Of a DNA stretch of 43,579 nt, positions 1-8,424 are shown piece after piece. A program made the position numbers and the translations under genes. The notes below the pieces were generated by a model. It searched no databases and had not been told where the DNA came from. It was given only the letters and a program-made list of their open reading frames with translations. Within the stretch, counting starts at the first letter, position 1. Every line of letters begins with the position of its first letter. Origin of the DNA: Acidimicrobiaceae bacterium (GTDB taxonomy: Bacteria > Actinomycetota > Acidimicrobiia > Acidimicrobiales > Ilumatobacteraceae); the NCBI GenBank assembly GCA_013204455.1, contig JABMNW010000194.1, forward strand, positions 1 to 43,579, given 5' to 3'.

Positions 1-591
1 CCCAGCAATAAGCCCAGCATGTGTGCCGCCACTTGAAGTTGTAAACACAATTGCATCAGCAGCGAAACCGTTTGCTGTGCATTGCCCAACTATTTCTTCG
101 TAAGCAACGGCGTATCCGATTGCGCCAACCGGAGTGCTACCACCAATCGGTATCGAATGTGGTCGTTCGCCATCAAGTGTGAGTTTTGCAGTCAGGTCTG
201 CTCGTATGGCTTCGAGACGTGCCCAATCATTTGCGGCAAGACCAGTGTGATGCAATATTGCTCCAAACATTGCCGACAACAATTGGTTGCCTTCAAGTCG
301 CGCCGGTTTTTCGCCCGACAATACGAGATGTGTTGGTAAACCTAGTCGAGCACCCGCGGCTGCAGTCATCCGACAATGATTAGATTGCGCGGCACCAACA
401 GTCACTAAACAAGTCGCGTTGTTGTCAAGAGCTTCGCCACAGAGAAATTCGAGTTTGCGCGCCTTGTTTCCGCCAACTCCAAGACCAGTTAGATCGTCAC
501 GCTTAACCCACAAATTCGCACCACCCGGTAACAATCCCCCCGACTCAAGTGGCGTGGGAAGTGTTGCCAGCGTTACGCGCCGTTGCGCCAT
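1..591 (-). CDS. PLP-dependent D-cysteine desulfhydrase / ACC deaminase family protein (partial, runs off left edge)
   Basis: Minus-strand reading frame absent from the ORF track because it is open at the edge. Translation begins MAQRRVTLATLPTPLESGGLLPGGANLWVKRDDLTGLGVGGNKARKLEFL and reaches ...IPIGGSTPVGAIGYAVAYEEIV...TTSSGGTHAGLIAG. The NKARKLEF lysine region and SSGGTHAG match this fold-type II PLP family. Confidence 0.88.
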   Translation of the reverse strand, partial: MAQRRVTLATLPTPLESGGLLPGGANLWVKRDDLTGLGVGGNKARKLEFLCGEALDNNATCLVTVGAAQSNHCRMTAAAGARLGLPTHLVLSGEKPARLEGNQLLSAMFGAILHHTGLAANDWARLEAIRADLTAKLTLDGERPHSIPIGGSTPVGAIGYAVAYEEIVGQCTANGFAADAIVFTTSSGGTHAGLIAG

Positions 592-2048
592 GAAACCCCC
601 AATGGCCAGCGGCCAACGCCACCATTTTCCAGCAACATTCCAGTCAGAGTTCGATCAGTGTGATGCGACCGCCACAACAACATTTCTTGGGCGAGTGGCA
701 GGACTCGCGTTGGATCATCGAATATTGTCCGCCAAGTTGGATCTTTGGCAAGATCAAACGCCAGCCAACTTCCGTCTCCGAATTGTACGTACGCGGCGTC
801 TTTCGTGCGACGGACTGCCAGGTGTTGTCGCTCGAGGCGACCGTCGATTGGCCAATTTTTCGCCGCGCCCGCTGGATTGTCATCTATATATACGTGTCGC
901 CAGTCGTATTCGTATGATGCGCCATTGCGCCAACGAGTTGGCGTTTCACCGCGAAGAAACTCACCGAGAGGAGCCCCATCACATTGCAGCGGCACCGGCG
1001 CACCAATCGCCTCGGCAATGGTCGGAAAAATATCAACATTTTCTGTGAACTCTTGCACCACGCGTCCGTGCGCTTGTTGTTTTTTTGGATCACGAACGAT
1101 ACCGATGATGTGATAACTACCTTCAAAATACCCAAGTTTCTCCTTTAATCCGTGATCACCTAGTTGGTCGCCATGATCTGCAGTCACGATTATCAGCGTG
1201 TTATCCCACTCGTTTCGTTGGCGCAGTTTGTCGCAAATTCTGCCAATGTGATGATCAACTTCGCCGATCATTCCGTAATATTGTGCCCGCATGTGGCGAA
1301 TACCAGCCTCAGTTTTTGGTGCGGCTGAGCCTTCGATTTGCATCGCCCCATCATGGAATGGATGTCGATTTTCAGAAGGCGTAATCGGCATGTCTATTTC
1401 TTCAGGCGAGTACTCGCGCGACCACTTTCCTGCGGCTGCGTATGGCGGATGCGGGCGTAGATAACTTAGATGAGAAAACCACGGTTCATGTTGAGTGTCG
1501 ATCCAACCAAAGAACTCGTTAGTAAGAAATGTTGAGATGCTGAGATCTTCATGACGATCTGGTTCGGTATTGACTGCTCGGGCGTAATCGAGGCCCATAT
1601 CGTGGCCGTTAGCTTTTAGATGAGCAAGCCATGGCAGGTATGGTTCGGAAAGATTTAGCACTCGATCGAAACCCGGAAGCACCTCTTGGTAAGTAGAAAG
1701 TCGTGGATCGTCCGGTGACGTCGTCGTGCGCGGGTCAGCTCCTTGATCCGTGTATCCAAAAAGCACCGGCGCGTATCCGTGACGAGTCGCAAAACGTGCA
1801 ACATTGTCAAAACGATCATCGAGCGGTGTGCCGTTCGTGCAAACTCGGTGGTTCATTTGATAAAGACCGGTGTACAAACTCGCGCGACCAGGGGAGCACG
1901 GAGCGGCCTGGCTGTAATGCTGTGCAAAACGCACGCCATGTTTTGCTAGTTCGTCTAGGTGAGGAGTGCGCACAATCTTGTGGCCAGCGCTGGATAAACA
2001 ATCACCACGAAACTGATCCAGCGTGATAAGCAATACGTTTGGTCGCAC
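573..2048 (-). CDS. Sulfatase / alkaline phosphatase-superfamily hydrolase
   Basis: 491 aa; N-terminal RPNVLLITLDQFRGD metal site, CSPGRASLYTG (C-x-P-x-R sulfatase motif), ADHGDQLGDHGLKEK. Confidence 0.9.
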   Translation of the reverse strand: MRPNVLLITLDQFRGDCLSSAGHKIVRTPHLDELAKHGVRFAQHYSQAAPCSPGRASLYTGLYQMNHRVCTNGTPLDDRFDNVARFATRHGYAPVLFGYTDQGADPRTTTSPDDPRLSTYQEVLPGFDRVLNLSEPYLPWLAHLKANGHDMGLDYARAVNTEPDRHEDLSISTFLTNEFFGWIDTQHEPWFSHLSYLRPHPPYAAAGKWSREYSPEEIDMPITPSENRHPFHDGAMQIEGSAAPKTEAGIRHMRAQYYGMIGEVDHHIGRICDKLRQRNEWDNTLIIVTADHGDQLGDHGLKEKLGYFEGSYHIIGIVRDPKKQQAHGRVVQEFTENVDIFPTIAEAIGAPVPLQCDGAPLGEFLRGETPTRWRNGASYEYDWRHVYIDDNPAGAAKNWPIDGRLERQHLAVRRTKDAAYVQFGDGSWLAFDLAKDPTWRTIFDDPTRVLPLAQEMLLWRSHHTDRTLTGMLLENGGVGRWPLGVSWRNGA

Positions 2049-2076
2049 CGTTTGAGAGTACTGCCAGAACCCGACT

Positions 2077-2700
2077 TTAATCTTGTCTGGCGGAGTCTTC
2101 GCAGGCAGTTGGGTCTTCTTTAATCACTCGATTTTTCGCTTTGACTGGCGACTTGTTAATTCCTTTGCGCCAGGCGTCAAGAAAACGCCATGGCCAGATC
2201 TCACCTTGCAAAACGTTTGTCCCGTCGCGTGGACAAATTCTTGAGATTCCAAGATGTGTATGGCATTTTGTGATCCGAGCGTTACCTGAAGATCCCATTA
2301 CACCGATCCATTGACCTGGCGCGACGACGTCACCATGTTTAACTTTTATTCGTCCAAGGTGGGCAAAGTAATAACGAACATTATCGTCGCCGTGAATCGT
2401 GATAGTAAGTCCGCCCCGTGTGCCATCAAGATCTAGTTTCTCGTCCCAAAGATCCTTTTTCGTAACATCAAAAACGACTCCGGATGTAGGCGCGAGAACA
2501 TGCGCGTAACAACCGCTTACATCAGTCGCCGGATAGTTGAGATGGTCACGCGAATAGGTAACTGGCACATTAGAAAATGGAAACACATATGTGAAACGCG
2601 AATTTGAATCTTTCGCAGTTGAAACAATGTCGGTCGCAGAAGCCAACGACGAAAATCCAAGTGAGAATAGAACAACGGCGACAAATAGCCGTCTAGCCAT
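2077..2700 (-). CDS. M23-family metallopeptidase (secreted)
   Basis: Signal-peptide-like N-terminus; YPATDV...APTSGVV...YYFAHLGRIKVKHGDVVAPGQWIGVMGSSGNARITKCHTHLGIS pattern of LytM/M23 domains. Confidence 0.8.
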   Translation of the reverse strand: MARRLFVAVVLFSLGFSSLASATDIVSTAKDSNSRFTYVFPFSNVPVTYSRDHLNYPATDVSGCYAHVLAPTSGVVFDVTKKDLWDEKLDLDGTRGGLTITIHGDDNVRYYFAHLGRIKVKHGDVVAPGQWIGVMGSSGNARITKCHTHLGISRICPRDGTNVLQGEIWPWRFLDAWRKGINKSPVKAKNRVIKEDPTACEDSARQD

Positions 2701-2710
2701 TACTTAGTGA

Positions 2711-3595
2711 TCACTTTTCTTTAGATAAAACTTCGGATGCACGTTGTATTAGTAGTTCGCGCTCGCGGTCGGAAAGTGGTCGCGAGGTTCGCACATTAAG
2801 TTCGACTCTGTCGCCATCTCCAGCGGCTTGAATTTCGTCTACGAACAAAACAGTCGTTAGACCCTTAGATCCAGCAAGGTCGCGCATCGTGTTTGACACC
2901 GTGTTGGCGCTCGCATTGCTTGGTGAAATCAGCATCTCGAGTTTGGTTGTTACTGGTTCTTGACTCAGATTTCGCACGCTCGCTAAAGCGCTATGTGGAA
3001 CGTGGACCGTGCTGATTCCGTCCCGTAATCGTGTTGTGACCATGCCAACATGTTCGACGAATCCATGGATTGGTTTTTGCCAACCGAGTTCGGCCTCAAT
3101 TTCGTCGCCAACGCCGTAGCGATCTTCTAACAGCACGGCGAGTCCAGTGAGATAGTCATTGACGCGGTGTTGTCCACCAATGGCAAGACCGGCGCCAATG
3201 AACCCAGCACTCGAAAGGAAGAACGCCGCATTCAAGTCCAATACCTTAAATATTGCAATCAGCGCAATGATCCACGCGACAAGGCTGATGAAGTGGTGCA
3301 ACATCCGAGTTGCCGCATCAATACGTTGACGACGACGGTGCTCGCCGCCTGCGATTGTTTCTGCGCCAACTCGACGGACACTAATGCGCCACCACTTCGC
3401 AGCATTTGATGAAGAGCGATCGGCGATTCGACGAACCACGATGCTCAAAATTACATATGAAATGCGAGTGAAAATGAAACATCCGACGACTATCAGCAGA
3501 GCTATAACTGGTTTTGTTAAAAACCGTGTGAATCCGGTCGCCTGATCGGTCTTTTGTGCGGCGATGAAGACGAAATTGGTTAGTGAAAACATCAT
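2711..3595 (-). CDS. MscS-family mechanosensitive ion channel protein
   Basis: Several TM segments, then SSAGFIGAGLAIGGQHRVNDYLTGLAVLLEDRYGVGDEIE and HVPHSALASVRNLSQ, typical of the MscS beta domain. Confidence 0.85.
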   Translation of the reverse strand: MMFSLTNFVFIAAQKTDQATGFTRFLTKPVIALLIVVGCFIFTRISYVILSIVVRRIADRSSSNAAKWWRISVRRVGAETIAGGEHRRRQRIDAATRMLHHFISLVAWIIALIAIFKVLDLNAAFFLSSAGFIGAGLAIGGQHRVNDYLTGLAVLLEDRYGVGDEIEAELGWQKPIHGFVEHVGMVTTRLRDGISTVHVPHSALASVRNLSQEPVTTKLEMLISPSNASANTVSNTMRDLAGSKGLTTVLFVDEIQAAGDGDRVELNVRTSRPLSDRERELLIQRASEVLSKEK

Positions 3596-3646
3596 CTCTA
3601 GTGTGCCTCACTTCTTTGGGGACCGTGCGCCACTAGGGTTAATTGC

Positions 3647-4252
3647 GTGGTTATACGGCGAATTGGCATGTTTCTTGCACTCTGCTTGGTTGCTGGTTGT
3701 GGTGCGGGTTCTGCCCCACAATATGCAACCGAGACGTCCAATGTGCCAGAAGTGACAAAGCCAGCGGGTACAACAGTTACCGATAGCGACACAACTGTTC
3801 TAACTACTTCGACAACCAGCACTACGACTAGCACGACGAGCACTACGACTAGCACGACGATACCGCCAACCACAACAACGGTTCTTGACACAATGTGTAT
3901 CAAACTTACGCAGTGCCAATACGCGAATCTTGTCGGTGTCGACTTCTCTCGCCTGCAACTTGACTACACAGACTTCAGTGTGGCGACTATGACTGGCGCA
4001 AATTTCACAGGTACAAATCTGACGCAGTCGTTATTAATTCGAGCAGATTTATCGAATGCCAACTTCCTTCGTGCGAATCTGACAAATGCCAATCTCACCG
4101 CAGCGTTGATGTCTGGCGCGAACTTGGAAGGCGCAAATCTGACCGGCACAATTTTGTGTGATGTTGATTTAAAAACGGTCGTCGGTTTGACAGACGCACA
4201 ACTTGCGAAGGCCAAGAAATTTAAAACTAAGGGCAAGGTGTACTGCCCATAA
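3647..4252 (+). CDS. Pentapeptide-repeat lipoprotein with Thr/Ser linker
   Basis: Lipobox LCLVAGCGAG; (STT)n linker; repeated A(N/D)L/F pentapeptides: GANFTGTNLTQSLLIRADLSNANFLRANLTNANLTAALMSGANLEGANLTG. Confidence 0.82.
   Translation: MVIRRIGMFLALCLVAGCGAGSAPQYATETSNVPEVTKPAGTTVTDSDTTVLTTSTTSTTTSTTSTTTSTTIPPTTTTVLDTMCIKLTQCQYANLVGVDFSRLQLDYTDFSVATMTGANFTGTNLTQSLLIRADLSNANFLRANLTNANLTAALMSGANLEGANLTGTILCDVDLKTVVGLTDAQLAKAKKFKTKGKVYCP
3818..3859 (+). repeat. Perfect 21-bp tandem repeat x2 (AGCACTACGACTAGCACGACG)
   Basis: Units at 3818-3838 and 3839-3859 are identical; they encode the Thr/Ser linker of the lipoprotein. Confidence 0.95.
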
Positions 4253-4325
4253 TAATTGTTAGTCGTACCTGACATGGTGTCAAAAATCACGCAGATAATT
4301 GTGTACTCCAGATAAATACTTTCTG

Positions 4326-4354
4326 ATGTATCAAGTAGTTTTAGTTATACATCG
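4326..4354. promoter_or_regulatory. Inverted repeat GATGTAT-N15-ATACATC upstream of the multicopper oxidase gene
   Basis: 7-bp perfect arms at 4326-4332 and 4348-4354, about 10 bp upstream of the ORF start; function unknown. Confidence 0.4.
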
Positions 4355-4363
4355 AGAAAGGAT

Positions 4364-5818
4364 GTGCTCGTGATGACCGAGATAACTCCAAAATCAGAAA
4401 AAGACGAAAGTACATGGACGCGTGGAATAACCGCGATGATGCTTGCGGCAATCGCAATGTCAACTGTTGTCCTTGGGGTAGTGGCAATAGTCGCGATGAG
4501 CAAATCTGATTCTGACGGTACTTCAGGTGCTTCACCTGCCGAGACGGTCTCTGCAGCGACCATTGTTGTTGATATCAAGGAGTTTTCGATCACGATGTCA
4601 CCCTCAGCAGTCAGACCTGGTGATGTGACATTTGAGATTCGCAACAGTGGTGCTGTGCCACATGACTTTGTGATAACAAAACTTGATATTCACTCATCAT
4701 TATTAAACTCTGGTGCATCTGAAACCATCGTGGCGAAGAATGTGGTAGCAGGTACATACGAGGTGATCTGCACCGTTGCTGGTCATGCGGACGCCGGGAT
4801 GAAGGCGACGTTCACTGTTTCGGCCGATGCACCGAGCGCTGAAGCAAAGGGCCATGAGATGGCGGGCGTGACCCCGGCTTCTGGCACCGCCGCTCATGAC
4901 GAAATGACATGGCAAGAAATGGACGCGATTATGCATGAAACCGCACTGAAGTTTCCAGCAAAGACAGAAGGTTTGGGTAACGGCGAGATCACTCCGACGC
5001 TAAGCGACGACGGTTATAAGGTCTTTAATCTCACAGCCTCAATAATTAAGTGGGAAGTCGAGCCAGGCAAGTTCGTTGACGGTTGGGCATATAACGGGCA
5101 AATTCCAGGACCAGTAATTCGTCTCAACGTTGGCGACAAGGTGCGCATCGTACTGAAGAACGAACTGCCCGAATCAACCACTTTGCACCCCCATGGCGTT
5201 CGGGTTCCGAACAAGTTTGACGGGGTTCCGCCGTATACGCAAGACCCGATCAAGCCAGGCGAAACATTTACGTACGAGTTTACCGCACAAGAAACAACTG
5301 TTGGTATGTATCACTCGCATCACAACCCCCAGGTGCAAGTACCCAACGGTCTCTTGGGTGCATTAATCGTTGGAGATTGGAAAGACATTGCAATGAAAGC
5401 GGCTGGAACGCGCGTTGTCGACGATGATGACGGTAAAGCCGAACAAGAAATTGTCATGGTTCTCAATGACGCAGGAACAATCGGTCTATCGCTGAACGGC
5501 AAGTCATTTCCGGCGACAACTCCGTACACGATGAAGGTAGGCGAATCGCTAGTTGTGCACTACTTCAACGAAGGCAACCAGATGCACCCGATGCACTTGC
5601 ATCAGACAGCAGGTCTTGTGGTCGCTAAGGATGGCAGAGTGCTCGAGAGCCCTTTCTGGGCTGACACTCTTTCTGTGGCGCCCGGCGAACGCTGGACGAT
5701 GATTTATACCGCGTTAGATCCGGGGGTGTGGGCGTGGCATTGTCACATTCTTCCCCATGCCGAAACCGCGACAGGGATGCGCTATATGGTTACTGCGGTG
5801 ATTGTTAGTCCAAAATAG
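4364..5818 (+). CDS. Membrane-anchored multicopper oxidase with N-terminal cupredoxin domain
   Basis: N-terminal TM helix; cupredoxin with PHDF and CTVAGHADAGM; MCO copper motifs HPHG, HSHH, HPMHLH and HCHILPHAETATGM. Start may be the internal ATG at 4373. Confidence 0.92.
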   Translation: MLVMTEITPKSEKDESTWTRGITAMMLAAIAMSTVVLGVVAIVAMSKSDSDGTSGASPAETVSAATIVVDIKEFSITMSPSAVRPGDVTFEIRNSGAVPHDFVITKLDIHSSLLNSGASETIVAKNVVAGTYEVICTVAGHADAGMKATFTVSADAPSAEAKGHEMAGVTPASGTAAHDEMTWQEMDAIMHETALKFPAKTEGLGNGEITPTLSDDGYKVFNLTASIIKWEVEPGKFVDGWAYNGQIPGPVIRLNVGDKVRIVLKNELPESTTLHPHGVRVPNKFDGVPPYTQDPIKPGETFTYEFTAQETTVGMYHSHHNPQVQVPNGLLGALIVGDWKDIAMKAAGTRVVDDDDGKAEQEIVMVLNDAGTIGLSLNGKSFPATTPYTMKVGESLVVHYFNEGNQMHPMHLHQTAGLVVAKDGRVLESPFWADTLSVAPGERWTMIYTALDPGVWAWHCHILPHAETATGMRYMVTAVIVSPK

Positions 5819-5911
5819 CTAATCCGTCGGCGCACGCTGATATCACAAAATAATTCCTCAAGAGTTAGGTTTGAGAGAACTTAACGAACAACAAATAATG
5901 GGGGGTTTATT

Positions 5912-6961
5912 TTGACCGTGACAATTCCAGCATCAATTGACGATCTAAGTGCCGAGTGGCTCAAGAATTCAACCGGTCTGAATATTGCTTCAGCCGACAT
6001 TCAATTAATTGGGGTTGGTGTCGGAGTATCGAGTGCGGTATATCGCGCGAAGTTGACCGGTGCAGACTGTCCGGCAAGTGTGATTATTAAGATGCCCGCG
6101 CTTGATCCTGCGGCGGTATTCACTTCGACTGTTTTGCGGATGTATATCCGCGAGGTGCGATTTTATAATTCGCTTGCTAAGCAGTGTCCGGTGCGTACGC
6201 CGCGCTTGTATTACGGTGAGGTCGACGAAGCGACAAGTCAATTTGCACTGGTGCTCGAAGATATTGGAGCAATGCGAATAGTCGATCAGAACGTTGGCAT
6301 GGCAATTGATGATGCGCGGCGTGCGATAGATGCACTTGCAAAATTCCATGCCACATGGTGGGGCAAAGGAGATGCGCTTGCTGCTAACGGCACGACGATC
6401 AGCCTCGGCGATCCGATCTATCCAGCAATTCTTCCAACGGTATTTGCTGAAGGTTGGGAAAAAGTCAACAGCGAACTAGACGTTCCAGATTCGATTGCCG
6501 AAGTCGCCGCAAAATTCGCACCGGCGATCGCGGGCATGTTGAATTCGTTGATGGAAGGTCCAACAACACTTTCCCACGGGGATTTTCGTGCTGACAACAT
6601 GATGTTCACGGGGGAAAATGAACTCGCTTTGTTCGATTTTCAGTTAATTGGCACAGGAACCGGCGCTTACGATCTTGCATATTTTGTGACGCAGAGCATT
6701 AGTGCAGATGATGCAAGTAAATATGAGCGCGAATTATTTGATCGATGGATTGAAGGGCTTCGTGCGAACGGTGTGAAAGATATAGATCGTGATCAGTTGT
6801 GGCGGCACTATCGGACTACTGCATTGTTTTGTCTGGTGTACCCAGTTGTCGCAAGTCGCGGGATGGATCTAAATGAGCCACGCTCGCGAGCGCTTGTCAA
6901 CAATATGAATACTCGCTTTGATCGCGCGTTGCGTGAACTTGATCTTGCCTCGTTGATTTAA
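5912..6961 (+). CDS. Phosphotransferase family protein (aminoglycoside/ecdysteroid-kinase-like, CHK-like)
   Basis: LSHGDFRADNMMF catalytic loop and LFDFQLIGTGTGAYDLAYF metal-binding motif; TTG or GTG start after a GGGGGG stretch. Confidence 0.82.
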   Translation: MTVTIPASIDDLSAEWLKNSTGLNIASADIQLIGVGVGVSSAVYRAKLTGADCPASVIIKMPALDPAAVFTSTVLRMYIREVRFYNSLAKQCPVRTPRLYYGEVDEATSQFALVLEDIGAMRIVDQNVGMAIDDARRAIDALAKFHATWWGKGDALAANGTTISLGDPIYPAILPTVFAEGWEKVNSELDVPDSIAEVAAKFAPAIAGMLNSLMEGPTTLSHGDFRADNMMFTGENELALFDFQLIGTGTGAYDLAYFVTQSISADDASKYERELFDRWIEGLRANGVKDIDRDQLWRHYRTTALFCLVYPVVASRGMDLNEPRSRALVNNMNTRFDRALRELDLASLI

Positions 6962-6966
6962 CACGA

Positions 6967-7554
6967 ATGGAACTTATTCTCGTACGACACGGTCTTCCGC
7001 TACGCCGCGAAGCCGTAGATGGACCTGCCGACCCAGAATTATCCGACGAGGGTTACGATCAGGCCTCACGATTGGCCAAATATCTTGCCACCGAGTCAAT
7101 AAATGCAATTTATTCGAGTCCGATGCAACGTGCGATGCAGACAGCAGATCCGTTATCCAAAAAGATTGGGATACCGATTTCGGTCGTGGATGAAATCGCC
7201 GAGTTTGATCGACTATCAAACGAGTACATTCCGATTGAGGAATTACGTGCGGCAAATGATCCGCGATGGCACAAACTTGTCGCAGGCGAGTGGGATTCAG
7301 AGTCGGACACGTTTGAAGAGTTTCGCAATCGTGTGGTGTCTAGCATCGAGACGCTTGTTAACTCTCACGCATCACAACGAATTGTCATTGTCTGTCATGG
7401 TGGGGTGATCAACCAATATTTATCGCATGTGCTTGGTATCTCTACAGAACGCGGATTTTTCTATCCGCACTATACGTCGATACATCGAGTAATTGCGTCG
7501 CAGAGTGGACTGCGTTCGCTCGTAACACTTAACGAGACCGCGCATCTGCGTTAA
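6967..7554 (+). CDS. Histidine phosphatase family protein
   Basis: N-terminal ELILVRHGLPLRRE, YSSPMQRAMQTA, IVIVCHGGVINQYL. Confidence 0.9.
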   Translation: MELILVRHGLPLRREAVDGPADPELSDEGYDQASRLAKYLATESINAIYSSPMQRAMQTADPLSKKIGIPISVVDEIAEFDRLSNEYIPIEELRAANDPRWHKLVAGEWDSESDTFEEFRNRVVSSIETLVNSHASQRIVIVCHGGVINQYLSHVLGISTERGFFYPHYTSIHRVIASQSGLRSLVTLNETAHLR

Positions 7555-8399
7555 TAAATTCGTGTAAGCGGGGCAGTCAAACAGGTTGGTCCGCCGTCGC
7601 CTTTAACGGCGACGTTCGCACCATTAAAAATGTGAACGTTTACTCCATCTTCGCGCAATTTTCCCTCTATCTCGGGGTTGCCGGCCGACAGCACGACTAC
7701 GTTCGGTTCGATGGTCAAAATATTTGCGCCCTGCGTAAAGACTTCCGTATCGTTGACGGTTAGCCAGCGAATTCCGCGTGACTTGAGAAACTCAAGCAGA
7801 CGCACCGGGGCAAGTGGCTCGTAGACGACTGCTTTATCGTGTGCGATTGGCGAGAGAACGGACATTAAATGCAAAACTGCATCAGGTCCTTGAAAATGCG
7901 GAAGATCAAAAGCATGTACTTCAACGCCGAATGGAGCGAGCATCGATCGGATTTGTGCGATGCCTTCGTTGTTGGTGCGATAACCGTGACCGATCAGCAT
8001 TGTTTTGGCATCTAGCCAAACTTTGTCACCACCATCGGCGATAGCCGAACCACCAAGCTCGCCAAGAATTGGTACACCAAGTCGCTCCAAATCTTTGCGC
8101 ATCTGTGCTGGCTCTAGTTGGCGGATGCGTTTTCCCATCCGTAACAAAATTGCGCCATGTGGCGTCATGATCATCGGGTCGTGCATGTAAACCGCATCGA
8201 CCAGACCATCTGTTGCTTCGGCAATGTGCACAATGCAACCAAGCATGCTCAGCAGATCTACAAATTCGCAATGCTCCGTCACGAGTGCGGCGCGATCTGG
8301 TTCTCGCCACTGAGCATCCGTTACGAAATTGCCAACCGTCGTTGGTCGGCGCACGAGCACATGCTCAAGTTTGGACACCATGTCTGGGGTTCCCCACAT
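7551..8399 (-). CDS. Dimethylarginine dimethylaminohydrolase / amidinotransferase-superfamily protein
   Basis: N-terminal MWGTPDMVSKLEHVLVRRP; LGGSAIADGGDKVWLD; C-terminal active-site-like GDGGPTCLTAPLTR. Confidence 0.82.
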   Translation of the reverse strand: MWGTPDMVSKLEHVLVRRPTTVGNFVTDAQWREPDRAALVTEHCEFVDLLSMLGCIVHIAEATDGLVDAVYMHDPMIMTPHGAILLRMGKRIRQLEPAQMRKDLERLGVPILGELGGSAIADGGDKVWLDAKTMLIGHGYRTNNEGIAQIRSMLAPFGVEVHAFDLPHFQGPDAVLHLMSVLSPIAHDKAVVYEPLAPVRLLEFLKSRGIRWLTVNDTEVFTQGANILTIEPNVVVLSAGNPEIEGKLREDGVNVHIFNGANVAVKGDGGPTCLTAPLTRIY

Positions 8400-8424
8400 A
8401 GGGTTTAACGCTAGGCGGTGAATC

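Noticed and set aside
419-1113. Plus-strand ORFs (209 aa, 122 aa, 85 aa) antisense to the sulfatase
   Set aside because: No recognisable domains; low-complexity Arg/Ser-rich translations typical of shadow frames opposite a conserved gene.
3598-3903. Minus-strand Val-rich ORF (VVVLVVLVVVLVVEVV)
   Set aside because: Antisense artefact of the Thr/Ser repeat in the lipoprotein gene; the plus-strand frame has clear domain content.
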